Source: Nereocystis luetkeana (taxonomy: Eukaryota > Sar > Phaeophyceae > Laminariales > Laminariaceae). Taken from it: DNA of 64,000 nt. Both the position numbers and the translations under genes were made by a program. Below are positions 21,163 through 33,346 of this stretch, one piece after another. Position 1 is the stretch's first letter. Every line of letters starts with the position of its first letter. The notes under the pieces are model-generated. The model was not told the DNA's origin and made no database searches. It saw only the letters and a program-made list of their open reading frames with translations. The stretch is taken from assembly GCA_031213475.1 (NCBI GenBank), contig JARUPZ010000011.1:5444513-5508512 (forward strand), written 5' to 3'.

Positions 21163-22686
21163 GTAGTCGAAGATCATTTTTTTTGTTCACCCTTCTTGAA
21201 GATATGGGTATTAATAGAAACCGTTTCGAATTTCGGCCCACAGCAGCAGAGTGTCACGTGTCAACAAAGTCATCTCCTATGGGAAAACCTTTTCCTCGAC
21301 ATCGAATTAAAATCTCCCCCAAGAAGGAAACACGCCTGGGCACTAACTACAAAACTCCCCTGCTCCGACCCGCGAACTCTTTCCCCACTGCAAAAATCAC
21401 CACATTCTTATACCCATGAGCGAATTCGTTGCTTTCAAACCTGCAATAATTTGTAGATAATTGTAAACACCTATATATACACACCCAGTAGAACGCGAGA
21501 TCGAAATATCACACCAAGCTTAAGGGCCTGTTTTTAACGGATTTTTTTAGTGGATTTCGAAAATATTATGTTTCGTTTTGGTTTGATTTGGATCTGATGG
21601 GTCGAAAAGTGAATCGCCAAGGAGGCGTTTTGAATTGAAATTCAAAAAAACGAATTCGACAGTAAAACTTCTTGTGATCTTCATGTGCTTCAATTTGGGG
21701 AGTTTGTCCATCTCGACGTGGCGTGTTCCTGATACCGAAGCAAGCCGCGCAACCTTGAGCCGTGTCGTCGACTGCTTCAGAGGCGAAATCCACCATTCCC
21801 GAGAGACAGGGCCACCGGAACAGCCACAGCGCGAGGTCCAACGGCCCCTAGCATAGAGGAGACCACTCGCGTCGCCTCAAAACAATACGAGCGAGGCCGT
21901 CACAAACAAAGCCAGTGTTTTTTTCCCTCTTTGCCTCCCAAACCACACGAACACCGACCATATCACGAATTCGCTCAGAAGTTCGATCGCTGTATCCCCG
22001 TCGCTTTTTCGCCTGCGTGGGGGGTTTCGGGGCTGCGCCAGCCGCCCAAGACATCCCAAGAACGACGATAGCCTCTTTCTTATCTTCGGCGGTGCCGGCA
22101 GAAGTATTCAGCCCCTGGCCGCGGCGCCCCGGGGAGGACGCGGGCCGTTGCTCGCTTTGTTGGTTGCCAGCCGGAGTTCGTTGATTGATCCTTGTGCGTT
22201 ATTCGTTTTTTTCAACCAAACACGCTTTCCCAAGAGAGGGCCCAGACAAAACTCACATTTTTCACGAAATCCTTTTCATATCAAATCGAATTCAAATCAA
22301 TTTTATGTGCATTTACAACAACAAAATACTCCTTAATACAGGCCCTAAACTCGCATACATGAGTTTTGAGCAAGTTTTTGATCTCACAGCTTCGTTTTTT
22401 TTTTGTTTCTTCATACATCCGTTTTGACTCTCTGGTAGCTTAACCCCGGATAAGAAAAAGAGCATACAGTTCTAAAGCTACAGGTGGTGTTTTTTTACGT
22501 GTGTCTGACTCTGGTTCCAGGTAATTCGTCTCCGACGCGGCAGTGGAGTCCTAGCTTCGCGGGGCTGGCGATCGTGATGTTTCCTGACTTTTTGCCGTTT
22601 CCGTTGTCCCGCCATACACCCCCCCCCCCATCTACCATGCATGCGCACGCACACCTATATACCTGCTCGCAGCCATTCGCACGCAG

Positions 22687-22730
22687 GATGTCAGCTCAGC
22701 GCGAGGCCGACATTGGACGGCATATCGAAG
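22687..22730 (+). CDS. Internal 44-nt exon of the plus-strand gene
   Basis: It lies between CGCACGCAG and GAAG|GTAAGG, both strong sites. All three frames are open, but only one fits the terminal exon's phase: G, then ATG TCA GCT..., reading MSAQREADIGRHIE plus a split Gly codon completed by the exon at 25,578. The exon 5' to it was not found with confidence; a candidate at about 22,518 (GNSSPTRQWSPSFAGLAI) is weak. Confidence 0.5.
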
Positions 22731-22960
22731 GTAAGGCTACTATACTGCATACGTATATATAGCCTATGAGTGAGACAAAAAAATCCTGCCTCGGACTACA
22801 AAAGTAGAGCAAGTGGAGTAGGTAGAAAGACACACGCGCGACCGGGATATTTAATGTTTACCTGTTATGTCTTTCGATGACGCAGCTATTATACGAGTAA
22901 CAACAAAGCTGCGTATCGACCGACGCCGTGGTCGAACTCACAGCTGAGGACGCTCGTGCT

Positions 22961-22963
22961 TGC

Positions 22964-22997
<34 letters not shown>

Positions 22998-23005
22998 ATT
23001 ATTAA

Positions 23006-23091
<86 letters not shown>

Positions 23092-23092
23092 G
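22961..23092 (+). repeat. (ATT)n microsatellite, about 130 bp
   Basis: Nearly pure ATT units with two AATATT interruptions. It is the longest simple repeat in the window. Confidence 0.98.
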
Positions 23093-23483
23093 TTAGACTA
23101 CAGGCACTTGGTGTTGGTATAGCTTAGGGTATAGGTATCATATACAGGTCGGTGGTAGTAGGTAGGTAGAGCCAGGGTTAGCAGGACGCTGAGGACGACT
23201 TCGACCAGTCAGCGTAGTTAGTCCAATAACGATTCTGCATTTTTAGCCTCCACCACTACACTGGTACAGCCGTACTTGTTACCGGTATTTTTATTTTTTC
23301 TGTACGTACGTATAAAGTGGATAGGAGGGGCTGTCGGTTTCATTGCGAGAACACAGTCGGTTTTAATCTTTTACTGAGAAAAAAAATGCCGGTTTTTTCT
23401 TCGCGTAGAGCGGTGCACCAGATACATACATACATATATACATACACACACAGCATGATGGGAGCGAATGGTGCTTGCCTCGC

Positions 23484-23593
23484 TATTACGGGGGGGCCAT
23501 AGTTAACAGGACCAAATATTGTCAGTAAAAATGGTTAAACATATAAGTTTTTATGTGTACCATAGGTCCTGTTAACTATGGTCCCCCGCAATA
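23484..23593 (-). mobile_element. Family C palindromic MITE
   Basis: Inverse orientation, judged by the asymmetric core (GACCAAATATTGTCAGTAAAA, then TTTTTATGTGTACCATAGG). Confidence 0.9.
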
Positions 23594-23641
23594 GCTTACT
23601 CTTGCACTCTTGATCTACTGTAGTAATGGTAGTTTTTTTGT

Positions 23642-23750
23642 TATTACGGGGGGCCATAGTTAACAGGACCAAATATTGTTAGTAAAAATGGTTAAACATA
23701 TAGGTTTTTATGTATACCATAGGTCCTGTTAACTATGGTCCCCCGTAATA
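23642..23750 (-). mobile_element. Family C palindromic MITE
   Basis: A second copy 48 bp downstream of the previous one, same orientation and nearly identical, so possibly a local duplication. Confidence 0.9.
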
Positions 23751-23924
23751 GGTATCCGCATTTTGTGTTCTTCGCCTTTCTTACTTAATAATAAAACCGT
23801 TTTTTTTTCCCGCCAAAAGGCATCCAGAAGAGCAGCACATACGTAACCCAGCAACAAACCTGACAGCTTGTTGTAAGGGAGAAAGATGGAGGAAGAAGCA
23901 AAAAGGAACAAAAACGAAAGTAAA

Positions 23925-24008
23925 TGGATGGATGGATGGATGGATGGATGGATGGATGGATGGATGGATGGATGGATGGATGGATGGATGGATGGATGGA
24001 TGGATGGG
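23925..24008 (+). repeat. (ATGG)n microsatellite
   Basis: About 20 ATGG units. They create a Trp-Met-Asp-Gly repeat ORF on plus and an Ile-His-Pro-Ser ORF on minus. Confidence 0.98.
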
Positions 24009-25577
24009 CGGATGGATGCCCATAGGCGCGCGTGTATTTGTTTCATGAACTTGCTTACACGAGCGAATCTCGTTCACGTGTTCTACCGTCGCTCGCGGGG
24101 TCTGTTTCCGAGATGGTCGGGCCACATACCTACCTCGCTTTGATGACGGAGACAAGAATATTCCGCCAGCAGTAAGTAGTGTATGTAGGTAGACACATGA
24201 CATGATAAAAAGGATACCGGTATTTTTTTCAATGTTTCCTTTGGATCGATCTCATTTTCTTCTTGCTCGACTATTCGATGTGCCTGCCTGCCTGCCTGCC
24301 TCAGTTATGATGTGTATCCTATGTAATGCTTTTTTTTCAACTTTTTTTTTTTTCCTGAGAGACATTCTTCCCACTCCCCATTTTTTAGAGGCCTGCCTGC
24401 CTGCCTTGTGGCAACAACAGCAGCTTATGACACGCGTACTATTAATATTATACGATGCGAACACAAGCAAGAATGATTTACATGTACTTCGAAGTACGAT
24501 AAACGATACAGGCAGTTCTTTTTTTTCGATGTAACCGGGCCCTATCTCTTCTCTTATTGCCATCAATCAGCGCGTGAAGAGCCGACTCCCCCCCCCCCCC
24601 CCCCCCGATTTTCGACACCTGATCTCCCACTTTTTTCGATTTGTCTTTGCTTTTGCTCTCCAACATTATGTTTTGATCCTTGATTAGGGTTAGAACCGAT
24701 ACCTTTTTGTTTATTAATTAACCATATTTTTTTCTTCTGCTTGAAGATATTACAGCTAGTTCAATTGTTTTCCTGCGGCATTGTCAGGGGGCTGCGGGTG
24801 AGCTATAGCTGTCTCATAAGCGTGAAGAAGTACGTAGCTTGAAGGTAAACATTTGATCATGGAGATGGGACGCCCGGTTTGTATACTTCGCACCGATTGA
24901 ATGAAGCCTCGTGCTTCAGCGTGGATGGGGGGGAGCACACGACCGAACCACAGATTATGACGCGCGTTCTCTGTGTTTGCTGCTGCTGCACGTGTGTATG
25001 CATGTATACTACAACTACCTTTAGTTGAGTCTCGTTGTTCGTGAGGGAGGGTCACAGAGTTTTGTGTGCATATACCATGTGCTTGCTAGCTACTGCTTGC
25101 TTCATCGAGGGCAACTAACCAACTGACTGATCGATGCTAACGGAGGGATTGATAAGAGAACCCATACACACCCAAACAGGTGTATGTATCTGCCTATGGA
25201 GCAGGTTCTCGTGTGGTTACTCACGGGTGTTGGTTTCTTGCTTAAGCAAGAGATAGGACAGCTTTAGTATAGTATATGACTCCAGTCTCGAGGAAGCAGA
25301 CTGGATAGACTAAACAAACGTACATGAACCAAAGGGGCTAGGATTTAATTAATCCAGCCTCGCCACGAGCACTCGCTGTGTGTCCCATCTGAGATACGCC
25401 CGTGGTCCCCAACACGCTATACACGTTTATACCAGGTAGCTACTAACTAACTACTACAGCAGTGAGTAAAAAAGTGCGGCTCAAAAACTAACTGAGACGA
25501 AATCAATCCCCTCCTGCTATCTATTTATCTTGCCTATCTACCTATCTATCTCTCTCCATGATGCACGCCATGGTCAG

Positions 25578-25909
25578 GAGCCGGAGCCGAGAGAGACGGC
25601 GAAACCACGGAGCCGACCAACGGCAAGGAGGACCAGAACACCACCAGGCAGAACGACGATGAGCCAAAAAAAGCAACGACAACATCAGCAACAGCAACAA
25701 CAACAACAACAACGGCAACAGCAGCAACAACCGACGTCACGACCCCCACCATCGCCGGCGGTAACCCGAACAAGGGCAGCCCCATCAAGAAGTCGCGCCT
25801 GGTCTCCCGAATGTGGAGGCTGAACGAAGGGCAGTGGGGGCCCAACGAAAAGGAGGGGGGGGAGATCATCGCGGAGCTTGCCAAGTCGAGGGCTTATCTT
25901 AGGAAATAG
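25578..25909 (+). CDS. Terminal exon of the plus-strand gene
   Basis: Starts after CATGGTCAG with 2 nt completing a split codon and ends with TAG at 25,907. The frame reads AGAERDGETTEPTNGKEDQN, then a Thr/Ala-rich CAACAACA repeat, then GGNPNKGSPIKKSRLVSRMW, RLNEGQWGPNEKEGGEIIAE and LAKSRAYLRK. The non-repetitive C-terminal part is clearly protein-like. I do not recognise the family. It is joined to the 22,687 exon by phase and to the 19,023 exon only by strand and order. The CAA tract makes this frame look less genic than it is. Confidence 0.6.
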
Positions 25910-26659
25910 AAACATATTTTTCCGTCCTTTCTTCATGCAGCAATGTTTGCTTTTATTTAGGTCGTTCCGTTGCCGGTGGTGCCGTGCTTTTTCTTTGTAT
26001 GGTACGCTGAATTCCGTTTTGTTGTTATTGTTGTTTTTGTTGTTGTTGATGTGGTTGTTTTTGTTTGGTGGTGCCTCTTGCCCCCCGCCCCCCCCCCCCC
26101 CCCCCCCAGTGTACATTGCTTTATTTCATGCCCCGCACACGTTGCTTTGGCGGCAGGCTTTCATACTTTTTTTTTAGGTGTTTCCCTGCCTCCCTCCCTT
26201 CCCTGCCTGCCTACCTGCCTCTCTTGCACGTGCGTCCCTTCCTTCGTGTGCGTGTTCTATACGCACATTGGTTTCATGACGTCCGTATCGCGTATCGCGG
26301 TGCGCGTGATATCACGTGTGCGTTGCTTTCTTAAGTTTACATTTTTGATGGGGGATGCACTTACTTCACTTCATTCAGTGTCCCCCCCTCCCCTCCCTCC
26401 ATCACTTGATTTCGCGCGCGGGCGTGCGGTGTCCGCGTGTGCGTGCAGTACGTCCGTAGGTATTAATAGTACTATACACACTCCTCACTAACGTACGGTG
26501 GTTGACTATTTCTAGTAGTTAACTGCTTCCACCCCCTTCAGGCCTCCAGGGCTGCACCGCATCGCACTCCCGTCGCGGAATTCGAGTCAGTCAGATTGAG
26601 GTTTATGGTATGTAAAACTGTGCAGCGGCATGTGCGTACAGGGGATAGCTAGTTAGTGG

Positions 26660-26875
26660 TCTCGCCCTTTTAGGCGCAAACTCCATACATCCAGTCCCGT
26701 GTTGGGTGGGCACAACAAACATTACTTAGGATTGGACTGGTTTGGGCACAAAAAATTACTTGAAATTTGATCGGTTTGGATACAAATTACATACTTCGGT
26801 ATAATTTTAATTTGACTGATTTGTTCCGAAAAACGGCCCTCCTTTTTTTTGCCCTAATAAAAGGGTTGTAATTAA
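26660..26875 (+). repeat. Family D element, expanded or diverged copy
   Basis: CCCTTTTAGGCGCAAACTCC at the left and CCCTAATAAAAGGGTTG at the right, with three successive ACTTGGATTTGACTGGTTTG-like segments between. It looks like internal triplication of the spacer. Confidence 0.55.
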
Positions 26876-27205
26876 TATCCCTCCAGTAGGAGGGACTGTA
26901 GAGGGCGGGGGGGCGGGCGCAGGCAAGCAGGCATGCAGCATTTTTCTTCCGCCCGTGCTGCTAGCTGGGTTCGCTGACTGACGCTGCTCGTACGTAGGTA
27001 GCAGTAGGAAGTGTGATGATGCCACGTTTTTCGTTTTTTTTTTTTGTCGTTTTTTGGGGTGTCCTTTTGACACTTAAGAGATACGAAAAAAAAATGCCAC
27101 AGCAGCAGCAGCAGTAGCAGAGCAAGCAGCAACATCGATCGCTCGGGCACGCGCGCACTTGCTTGTTTGGGGGAGGGAAGGTCGTAGATTTAGGTGTCGC
27201 TTCTG

Positions 27206-27254
27206 CCGTGCGTGCAGTGCAGTGCAGTGCAGTGCAGTGCAGTGCAGTGCAGTG
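27206..27254 (+). repeat. (GTGCA)n pentanucleotide repeat
   Basis: About nine GTGCA units. Confidence 0.95.
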
Positions 27255-27949
27255 AAGTGTGTACATGCACAGTAAATAAAGTGCGCGCGCTCTCGTTGGT
27301 TCGAAATATACCTGGGACGATTTGACTTATAAAAAAAGATTACCGTGCGTTTTGACGCAGATATATATATATATTTTTTTTCCCTGACATGGGGTTTATT
27401 TATACTAATAAGTTAGCGTGCAGCGCAGTGCGGTACATGTAAAAGTGCGTAAGTACGTACGTACCCACTCGTTCGTTCGTACCTATGCATCGACGATTTC
27501 CGCGCGTTTTATTTCGACGCAGCGATGAAATTAACCCCCTCCTGGTACGTATGATACTGGGTTTACATTATTATGTGTTCAACGTAAAAAGGTCCAGTAT
27601 GGCCGTGAATATAATCAGCGTCTGGTATTGGCCTCACAGCCCGAAGGGAAAATCACACTACCGCGTCCAGAACGGGCTATGTATAAACTCCCCCAGTTTC
27701 ATTCCCTTTGAAGTCGTTTTGGGCCTTCCCTCTTGTTGCTTTTACTTACCTACCTGGTACCTGGTTGTGAGTGATCGAAGTTTGAGCTTTGTTCATCCAG
27801 AGAGGAGGGGGGGGGGGAAGGGGGGGAAAGGTGTCACATGGCCGTAGTCGTATGTATGACCGTAGGAGGGAAGGGGGGGAGGCGTTCTCAGTTGTTGCTC
27901 GCCTTGGTCATGTGACCTTTGACTACCCATCCCCTTTCGAGACGGAGCA

Positions 27950-28380
27950 TCATGGGGGGGGGGGGGGGGGGGGTACTCGATAGGAGATATGTACTCGGAT
28001 CTCGTGCATGGTCGTAGTCGTATTGACCATAGACTCTCGCATCCCTACAATGCCGGGTCGGAGCATGTCGGGTTTCCACCGACCAGGCAGACATTGCTTG
28101 CACCAAGCGCGAAGCGCCGTGATGTGTCTGGGGAGTCGCATGGAGAGTGAGCTGCATCCTACCAAGAACCGCTTGTGAGGCGGACACTTACTTACTTGCA
28201 CATGGATGGCAGCTTCAATGAATTTATTTAATTTCCGGGGGGGGGGGGGGGGGGGGGGGGGTGTACTCATTATCATGCATGGCCGTAGTCGTACGAATAT
28301 GACCATGAACGGGGGGGGGGGGGGGAGGGGGTATTGTTGTGAGGATGAACGTTGCACTTGCAACTTCTAGTAGAGGCTGT
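27950..28380 (-). repeat. Family A repeat, two nested or partial copies
   Basis: Reverse-strand copy with a G tract at 27,955-27,972 and a second GTACTCATTATCATGCATGG head after a G tract at 28,238-28,261. A third G tract follows a repeated CGTACGAATATGACCATGAA segment. Confidence 0.7.
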
Positions 28381-28871
28381 CTCCAGCTGGCGGCGCGATT
28401 TTTCTGTGCAGACACTTTTGGTTTTCTTACTTTTCTTTCTTTGGGTGTTTCCTGATTTGTCGGGGTTGAATTGAAAATTTCAGGTGATTCTGCACGCGAT
28501 CGGACGGCAATATAGCTGGTGCAATAATAAGTGTCAAACTGGACTATTAGTAGCAGAGGTGTTTATAGCGCAGAAGGGAGTGAGACTCTCGTGCACAGAT
28601 TTCCCTTTTTTTTTCGGGTTTCCCTATTTTCTCTTCTTCGTCCTGTTTTTTCTTTCTGAGAATGTGCACGAGAGTGATCACAGCCGTGACGTGAAGCTCA
28701 CGCTGCACACATACTACCTCGTCGGGAGGGCAAACATAACAAAGCTACAAGACTATATTCAGAGACGGGGCAGACGCTCGTTTTTTCCAATAAATTTGTA
28801 TGTACCCGTGCGTTCGTTCGTTCGTTCGTTCGTACGTACGTACGTGCCTCATTCCTTTCGCTGTGCTATTA

Positions 28872-28993
28872 CTACTATCACGGGGGACCAGATTAGGACC
28901 TACGGTACACAGTGTGTACCTTAGATACATTTCGCTATTTTTACTATTAATAACAATATTCGGTCCTGTTTACTTACTATGGTGCCCCGAAAA
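28872..28993 (+). mobile_element. Family C MITE with two TA-bounded insertions
   Basis: TATTAATA (28,945-28,952) interrupts ACTAACAATATT, and CTTA is duplicated in TTTACTTACTATGG (28,971-28,976). The rest follows the family. Confidence 0.75.
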
Positions 28994-29565
28994 ACAGCAA
29001 TGCTAGCTGCCCCCTCTCAGCACTTCAGCGGCAAAACGAAAACAAGAGGCACACGAAAGAAATCATCAAAACCGCGAAGAAATAGTTACGCAGGGGGGGT
29101 TTTATTTTTTATTTTAGGCACTCTTGATTGGCCTATTAATAGTGAGCGGCTGGCTCTATAAGCGGCTGCTAAAATAAATAAACCCACCTAAAGGTGGCCT
29201 CGTTGGTCGGCGTTGCTTATTATCGCACGGGTTCGTCCGTCGCAACCTGGTGTGTGGGACCCGCTTCAAAAACGGTTTGGGCGTTGACATACATGCACAC
29301 CAGCAGACAAAGGCAGCGTTCTATAGCATTTCATCCTTGCACACATGCATACCAGAGGTACACAGTAGTACATACATACACTACGCGCACTCTACAGCCC
29401 CCGTCGCACAGGAAGAACGCGGCCAGGAGGCAGTATAAATGTCGCGTAAAGATTCATGGGCTTACCGTTGATACCCCTGGGCGGGGCTTTCTTTCTTACA
29501 TGCGGTATATCCGTATTTAGATCTTATCCTCACGCAAGGAAATTACCACGCACACACCTTTGCCA

Positions 29566-29660
29566 GATCATCTACAGATAGATATAGATCACGATCTATC
29601 TAAATTATCTGTATGTAGATCCCCACCTGCCGTTATGAGCGGTTTTTTTTTGTGCGGGGT
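29566..29660 (+). repeat. Family B repeat fragment
   Basis: AGATCATCTACAGATAGATATAGATCACG and CACCTGCCGTTATGAG end block only. Confidence 0.5.
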
Positions 29661-29761
29661 CTATCTATCTTCTGATCATCAGCATGTATCAGTACATATC
29701 CAACCAAGAAACAAGTGCTTGGTCTTGCAGACTATTTGGCTCGAACCCGGCACCATCACGC

Positions 29762-29897
29762 TATCACGGGGGGGCATAGTTAATGGGACCTTCGTACGGT
29801 ACACACAATAACCTACATCGTACCAGGTACGAGTATTTCCCTATTTTTACTATTAATAACAATATTTGGTCCGATTTACTATGGCCCCCCGGTAATA
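29762..29897 (+). mobile_element. Family C MITE with TA-bounded insertions
   Basis: It carries TACCAGGTA (29,821-29,829) inside a palindromic TCGTACC-A-GGTACGA block, and TATTAATA (29,851-29,858) at the same site as the 28,872 copy. That shared site suggests a subfamily carrying the insertion. Confidence 0.75.
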
Positions 29898-29929
29898 GAA
29901 CACACACATACTGTACATCATGAGTTCTT

Positions 29930-29997
29930 TCGGGAAATTTATGAGTGATCCATGTTGAAGATCATGCTGCACATTGTCGGATGGCAAGATAAATGAT

Positions 29998-30029
<32 letters not shown>

Positions 30030-30190
30030 AGCAAATAGAGTAGACAAGCCGAAAGTTGGCACGGAAGGGAGGTAGACTTGGTGCATAGATTTCCTTTTGT
30101 TTTCCGAGGTTTTCTTCTTTCGGGAAAGTTATGAGTGATCCATGTTGAAGATCATGCTGCACATTGTCGGATGGCAAGATAAATAATCAT
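29930..30190 (+). repeat. Direct repeat with (AAT)n, family H
   Basis: GTTATGAGTGATCCATGTTG and CTGCACATTGTCGGATGGCA occur at about 29,940-29,990 and 30,127-30,180, the first followed by (AAT)n. CATTGTCGGATGGC also occurs before AAT runs at 38,850-38,960, inverted at 30,838, and with changes at 46,490 and 54,972. Confidence 0.7.
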
Positions 30191-30476
30191 AATAATTGAT
30201 ATATATATGCCTTGAACGAGCCATCCGAGTGTGCGAGGTGGTAACGTTTCGTTAGGCGCGATTGAGCTGCCCACTCAGCGCTGACCGCGGTTGACCCTAA
30301 ATATTTCGGACAAAAGAAGTACTGGTGTAGCAATCAATGCCTTTGGGCTCGATACGCGGTCTCTCCCACCGAAAACATCCTCCGGCGTCGATTCAGACTC
30401 CCCTCTCCCTATCAGCGCCTGCCTGGCTTTTCCTTCCTATTTTGCCCCCCCCCCCCTCTCTGCAGGTTAGGTAGTC

Positions 30477-30735
30477 ATGCGTTCTTCTACTCAACAAAAG
30501 AAGCGGTTCACTCCTCTTTTTTCGACCCTCTACGTATCTATCTGGTCGACGAGTGTTTTTTCGCTCAATCAAGAAGAAGAGTGGTTTTCTCCCCCGTTGA
30601 TTCCCACCGCGCTACGTATGGCAGAAAAAGCGGGAATTCGACGTCTGTCTGGCGGGATGATGAGTCGAACCCTCGGACTTCGTTTGTTCGAAAAATTTAG
30701 TACCTCAGCGGTGTTAACGAAAGTAACTATTTCGA
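30477..30735 (+). CDS. Candidate histone-fold (H4-like) protein, exon 1
   Basis: A splice acceptor (CTCTCTGCAG) lies just upstream and the exon ends TTTCGAG|GTAAGT. The product begins MRSSTQQKKRF. Residues PTALRMAEKAGIRRLSGG and MMSRTLG line up with histone H4 alpha1-L1-alpha2: R-x-x-A-x-x-G-G-V-K-R-I-S-G-L-I-x-x-x-T-x-G, with A, G, R, S, G, T and G kept and I/V, R/K, L/I conservative. The N-terminal 40 residues do not match H4. It may be a diverged or specialised histone-fold protein; a chance resemblance over about 25 residues is not excluded. Confidence 0.4.
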
Positions 30736-31148
30736 GGTAAGTCTTCGATCTTCACAGCAAACTGACTGAGATGTTTTGTTTTGTACTTTTTCCCCCCCAA
30801 ATTTTGTTGTTATTTTTTAGTATTAATAATAGTAGGCTTGCCATCCGACAATGTATAGCATGAGCTTTCACGTTGACCAATCAAAACACCCTGAAAGAGG
30901 TATTCCCCGGATACAAAGGAAACCTACACACGACGTCTATCTATCTTCCATGTCTGCTTCATTTTACCAGGTAGGTGTGTTTTATCTACGATATACTCTA
31001 TGTGTTGTCCTTGATCTCTCCTACATCTTAGTATGTACTCGTTACTTCAGATTCTATGCCGCATTCAAGCTCCATCCCCACGCCATCGGTGCGGGTCTGT
31101 CATCTCACCCCCCCCCCTGCTCCTTCTCGATTCCCGACGACCCCTAAG

Positions 31149-31296
31149 CTGGAGTCTTAATCGCGATACCCTCCTCGAAATGGCGACCTGTGTAGTCACC
31201 GATGCGATTTGGAGTAGTCGTTCCTTCACCACTCCCTCCTTTATTATGTCTGAAGTCATTGGTGCAAGCGCTGCACTTTTGTCAGATTGCAAATAG
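31149..31296 (+). CDS. Candidate exon 2 of the histone-fold gene
   Basis: After CCCCTAAG the frame continues in the right phase and reads TLLEMATCVVTDAIWSSRSF, then TTPSFIMSEVIGASAALL, with TAG at 31,294. V-V-x-D-A-I could match H4 alpha2 (V-I-R-D-A-V) and TTPSFIMSEV its alpha3, but joining both exons makes alpha2 too long. The opposite strand is also open here (TSDIIKEGVVKERLLQIASV), so strand and gene identity are uncertain. Confidence 0.25.
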
Positions 31297-31349
31297 AACA
31301 TGAATACATACATGTATACGTACACGTTACAATGTCTCCCCCCAAAAAT

Positions 31350-31543
31350 CCACAAACTTTCAGGACCGCAGTGCCGTTTTGGGGGACAAAATACTCACGA
31401 CTTGGCTGGTTTTGTCCCCAAAACGGGACTGCAGTATTACGGGGGACCATAGTTAATAGCACCTAATACTGCTAGTAAAAAATGTTCAATATATAGGTTT
31501 TTATGTATACCATATGTCCTATTAACTATGGTCCCCCGTAATA
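31350..31543 (+). mobile_element. Family D palindrome interrupted by a family C MITE
   Basis: The D arms (CAGGACCGCAGTGCCGTTTT and CCCCAAAACGGGACTGCAG) end abruptly at TATTACGGGGG of a complete C element (31,435-31,543). The C insertion therefore postdates the D copy. Confidence 0.75.
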
Positions 31544-31574
31544 CTACTTAAAGAAAGCTCCTTGAGGACCGCAC

Positions 31575-31684
31575 TATTACTGGGTACCATAGTAAATAGG
31601 ACCAAATATTGTTATTAAAAATAGGTGAATTATGTAGGTTTTTGTGTGTACCGTAGGTCCTATTAACTATGGTCCCCAGTAATA
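31575..31684 (-). mobile_element. Family C palindromic MITE
   Basis: TATTACTGGGTACCATAGTA to ATGGTCCCCAGTAATA. The ends are mutated in a matched way, both showing CTGGG/CCCAG, as expected if palindromic arms correct each other. Confidence 0.85.
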
Positions 31685-32419
31685 CCATTAATACTCTCGT
31701 TCGGGGAGAATTGACTTGGAATTAGTGCCAAACAGTGCAAGGGGTGAAAAAGGTCAAGCAGGTGAGTGACACAATCACATCGAAATTCACACAAAAAACA
31801 TCAGCAGACCTGCACTCAGCTGAAACCGTCATCTCATCGAAGTTGTAGGGCGCTTGGCACCAACGAACTCCACTTAAATCACTCCGCACCATCACCTCGA
31901 AGCATACTATTAATAACAGCACAGCAGTAGTGGCGCTTGAAATCGAAGTTCGCTCGAGTCACTGACAATTATCGTATCGGAGCATACGGCGCTTAAAATT
32001 CGACTAGCAACATCAACATCACATCAGAGCACACAACGCCGAAGATCAAACTACACTTTTAAGTCACTGACAAACCTCAATCAACGCCCAACTTCAGCAG
32101 CACTGAAATCAACGAAACTGTAGTACACAGGAGAGCCCCATCTGCTACTGCACATGTACAGCAACAAATCAACAACGAAGCACGGAGAGGAGAAAATCAC
32201 GTACCACATGTACGCCTATACCAGGTACGAGTCCCCTTCGCCACGGGGGTCACATCCCCTTGAGCCTAGATAAACACGCCAGATAAAGTACTAGCACTCC
32301 TGGAAACAGGCTATAACATCAGCAGTAGTACTGAAAAATAAATCGGGCACGAATAGACGCACGGCGAAAGACACCAGCCACTACCTACGTAGCACCGGAG
32401 TATACATCGACATTCACAT

Positions 32420-32590
32420 CGGAAAGCAGGTGTTCGGGTCAGAATAATCCCATCCGGCAATACACGCGGCAATAAAAGAGCGATTTCGCTACTGATAGAC
32501 ACACACCCGGCAATAAATAGATACACACCTGGCAATGAATATGCACATCCGGTAATAAAGAGAGCTTCTGCTATCGATAGACACGCATGC
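32420..32590 (+). repeat. Minisatellite, CCGGCAATAAATAGA-type units
   Basis: Four to five diverged units of CACACCCGGCAATAAATAGA and TGATAGACACACA. Confidence 0.7.
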
Positions 32591-33285
32591 ACCGCGGAGC
32601 CCACACGACCGAATCAACGTCTTTATTGGCATACCAGGTGCTTCGCACCAGTATGGTGTTGCAAAAAAAATATACCAGGTACGCTGCAAAAATAATGACC
32701 CCGCATTATTTTCAAATTTTTAGTTTTTGTCGCAGAATCAAAACGTGCGAGGCGTGATTAAAAAAAGCACAAACCTGTCACGTTTTATGTACTTGCACAT
32801 ACATGCTGCAAAAAATGAAACCCGCGCTATTTTCAAGTTGTTTGTTCCCAAAACAAACGTGCGCGCACAGCTGTAAAAGAGGGGGGGGGGGGGTAACTTA
32901 CAAAATAACAAAAAAAGCATCTGTTCCGGCAGCCCTAAAATAAATGCGAACATCGCCACACGCAAGGCGGCAATCGCGACTGATGTGTGCGAGGTTGGCA
33001 CCTGGACAAGGTCCCGACAACCACACCAGACGAGCTCAAGCGGCTACGCATCCCATACCGACCGAGATGGAGGAAGAACCTATCGCGCACACGCCCTAAT
33101 TTACACCAACATCATCGTATCATTGAGAGTAAATAAATAAATGAATAAACAAACGGCAACAAAGAATAATCCCCGCGGCCACAGCGGTTGTGGAGGAAGG
33201 GGGGTCGCTGCAAGCAAGTGGTTCATGCGATAGACAGATAGATGACCGAGTCGCGCTTGGTGCTATGCTGGGTAGGTAGCCGAAG

Positions 33286-33346
33286 TTAATACGCCCGCTT
33301 GCACTTTGAAGTCGCGTCATCGCAGGTGTAGCCCTTGCAGCATTCC
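33286..33346 (-). CDS. Cys-rich protein gene, terminal exon (module 2b)
   Basis: Starts after GCGCGCAG with 1 nt completing a split Thr codon. It reads ECCKGYTCDDATSKCKRAY and ends with TAA at 33,286. It aligns with the exon at 37,712-37,767 (HCCDGLSCVSGFCAK): CC-x4-C-x4/6-C. The intron before it interrupts the module at the same residue and phase as in module 1. Confidence 0.8.

Larger units (their letters stand above)
25910..30460. other. Intergenic, repeat-rich
   Basis: Contains poly(C) and poly(T) tracts, CCTGCCT runs, a stretched family D copy, a TGCAG array, family A copies on minus and family C copies. One weak plus-strand open frame at about 28,657-28,780 (VKLTLHTYYLVGRANITKLQ) could be an exon, but I cannot connect it to anything. 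Confidence 0.5.

Noticed and set aside
23927..24007. CRISPR-like or peptide repeat at the ATGG run
   Set aside because: Pure tetranucleotide microsatellite without spacers; CRISPR is not expected in nuclear DNA.
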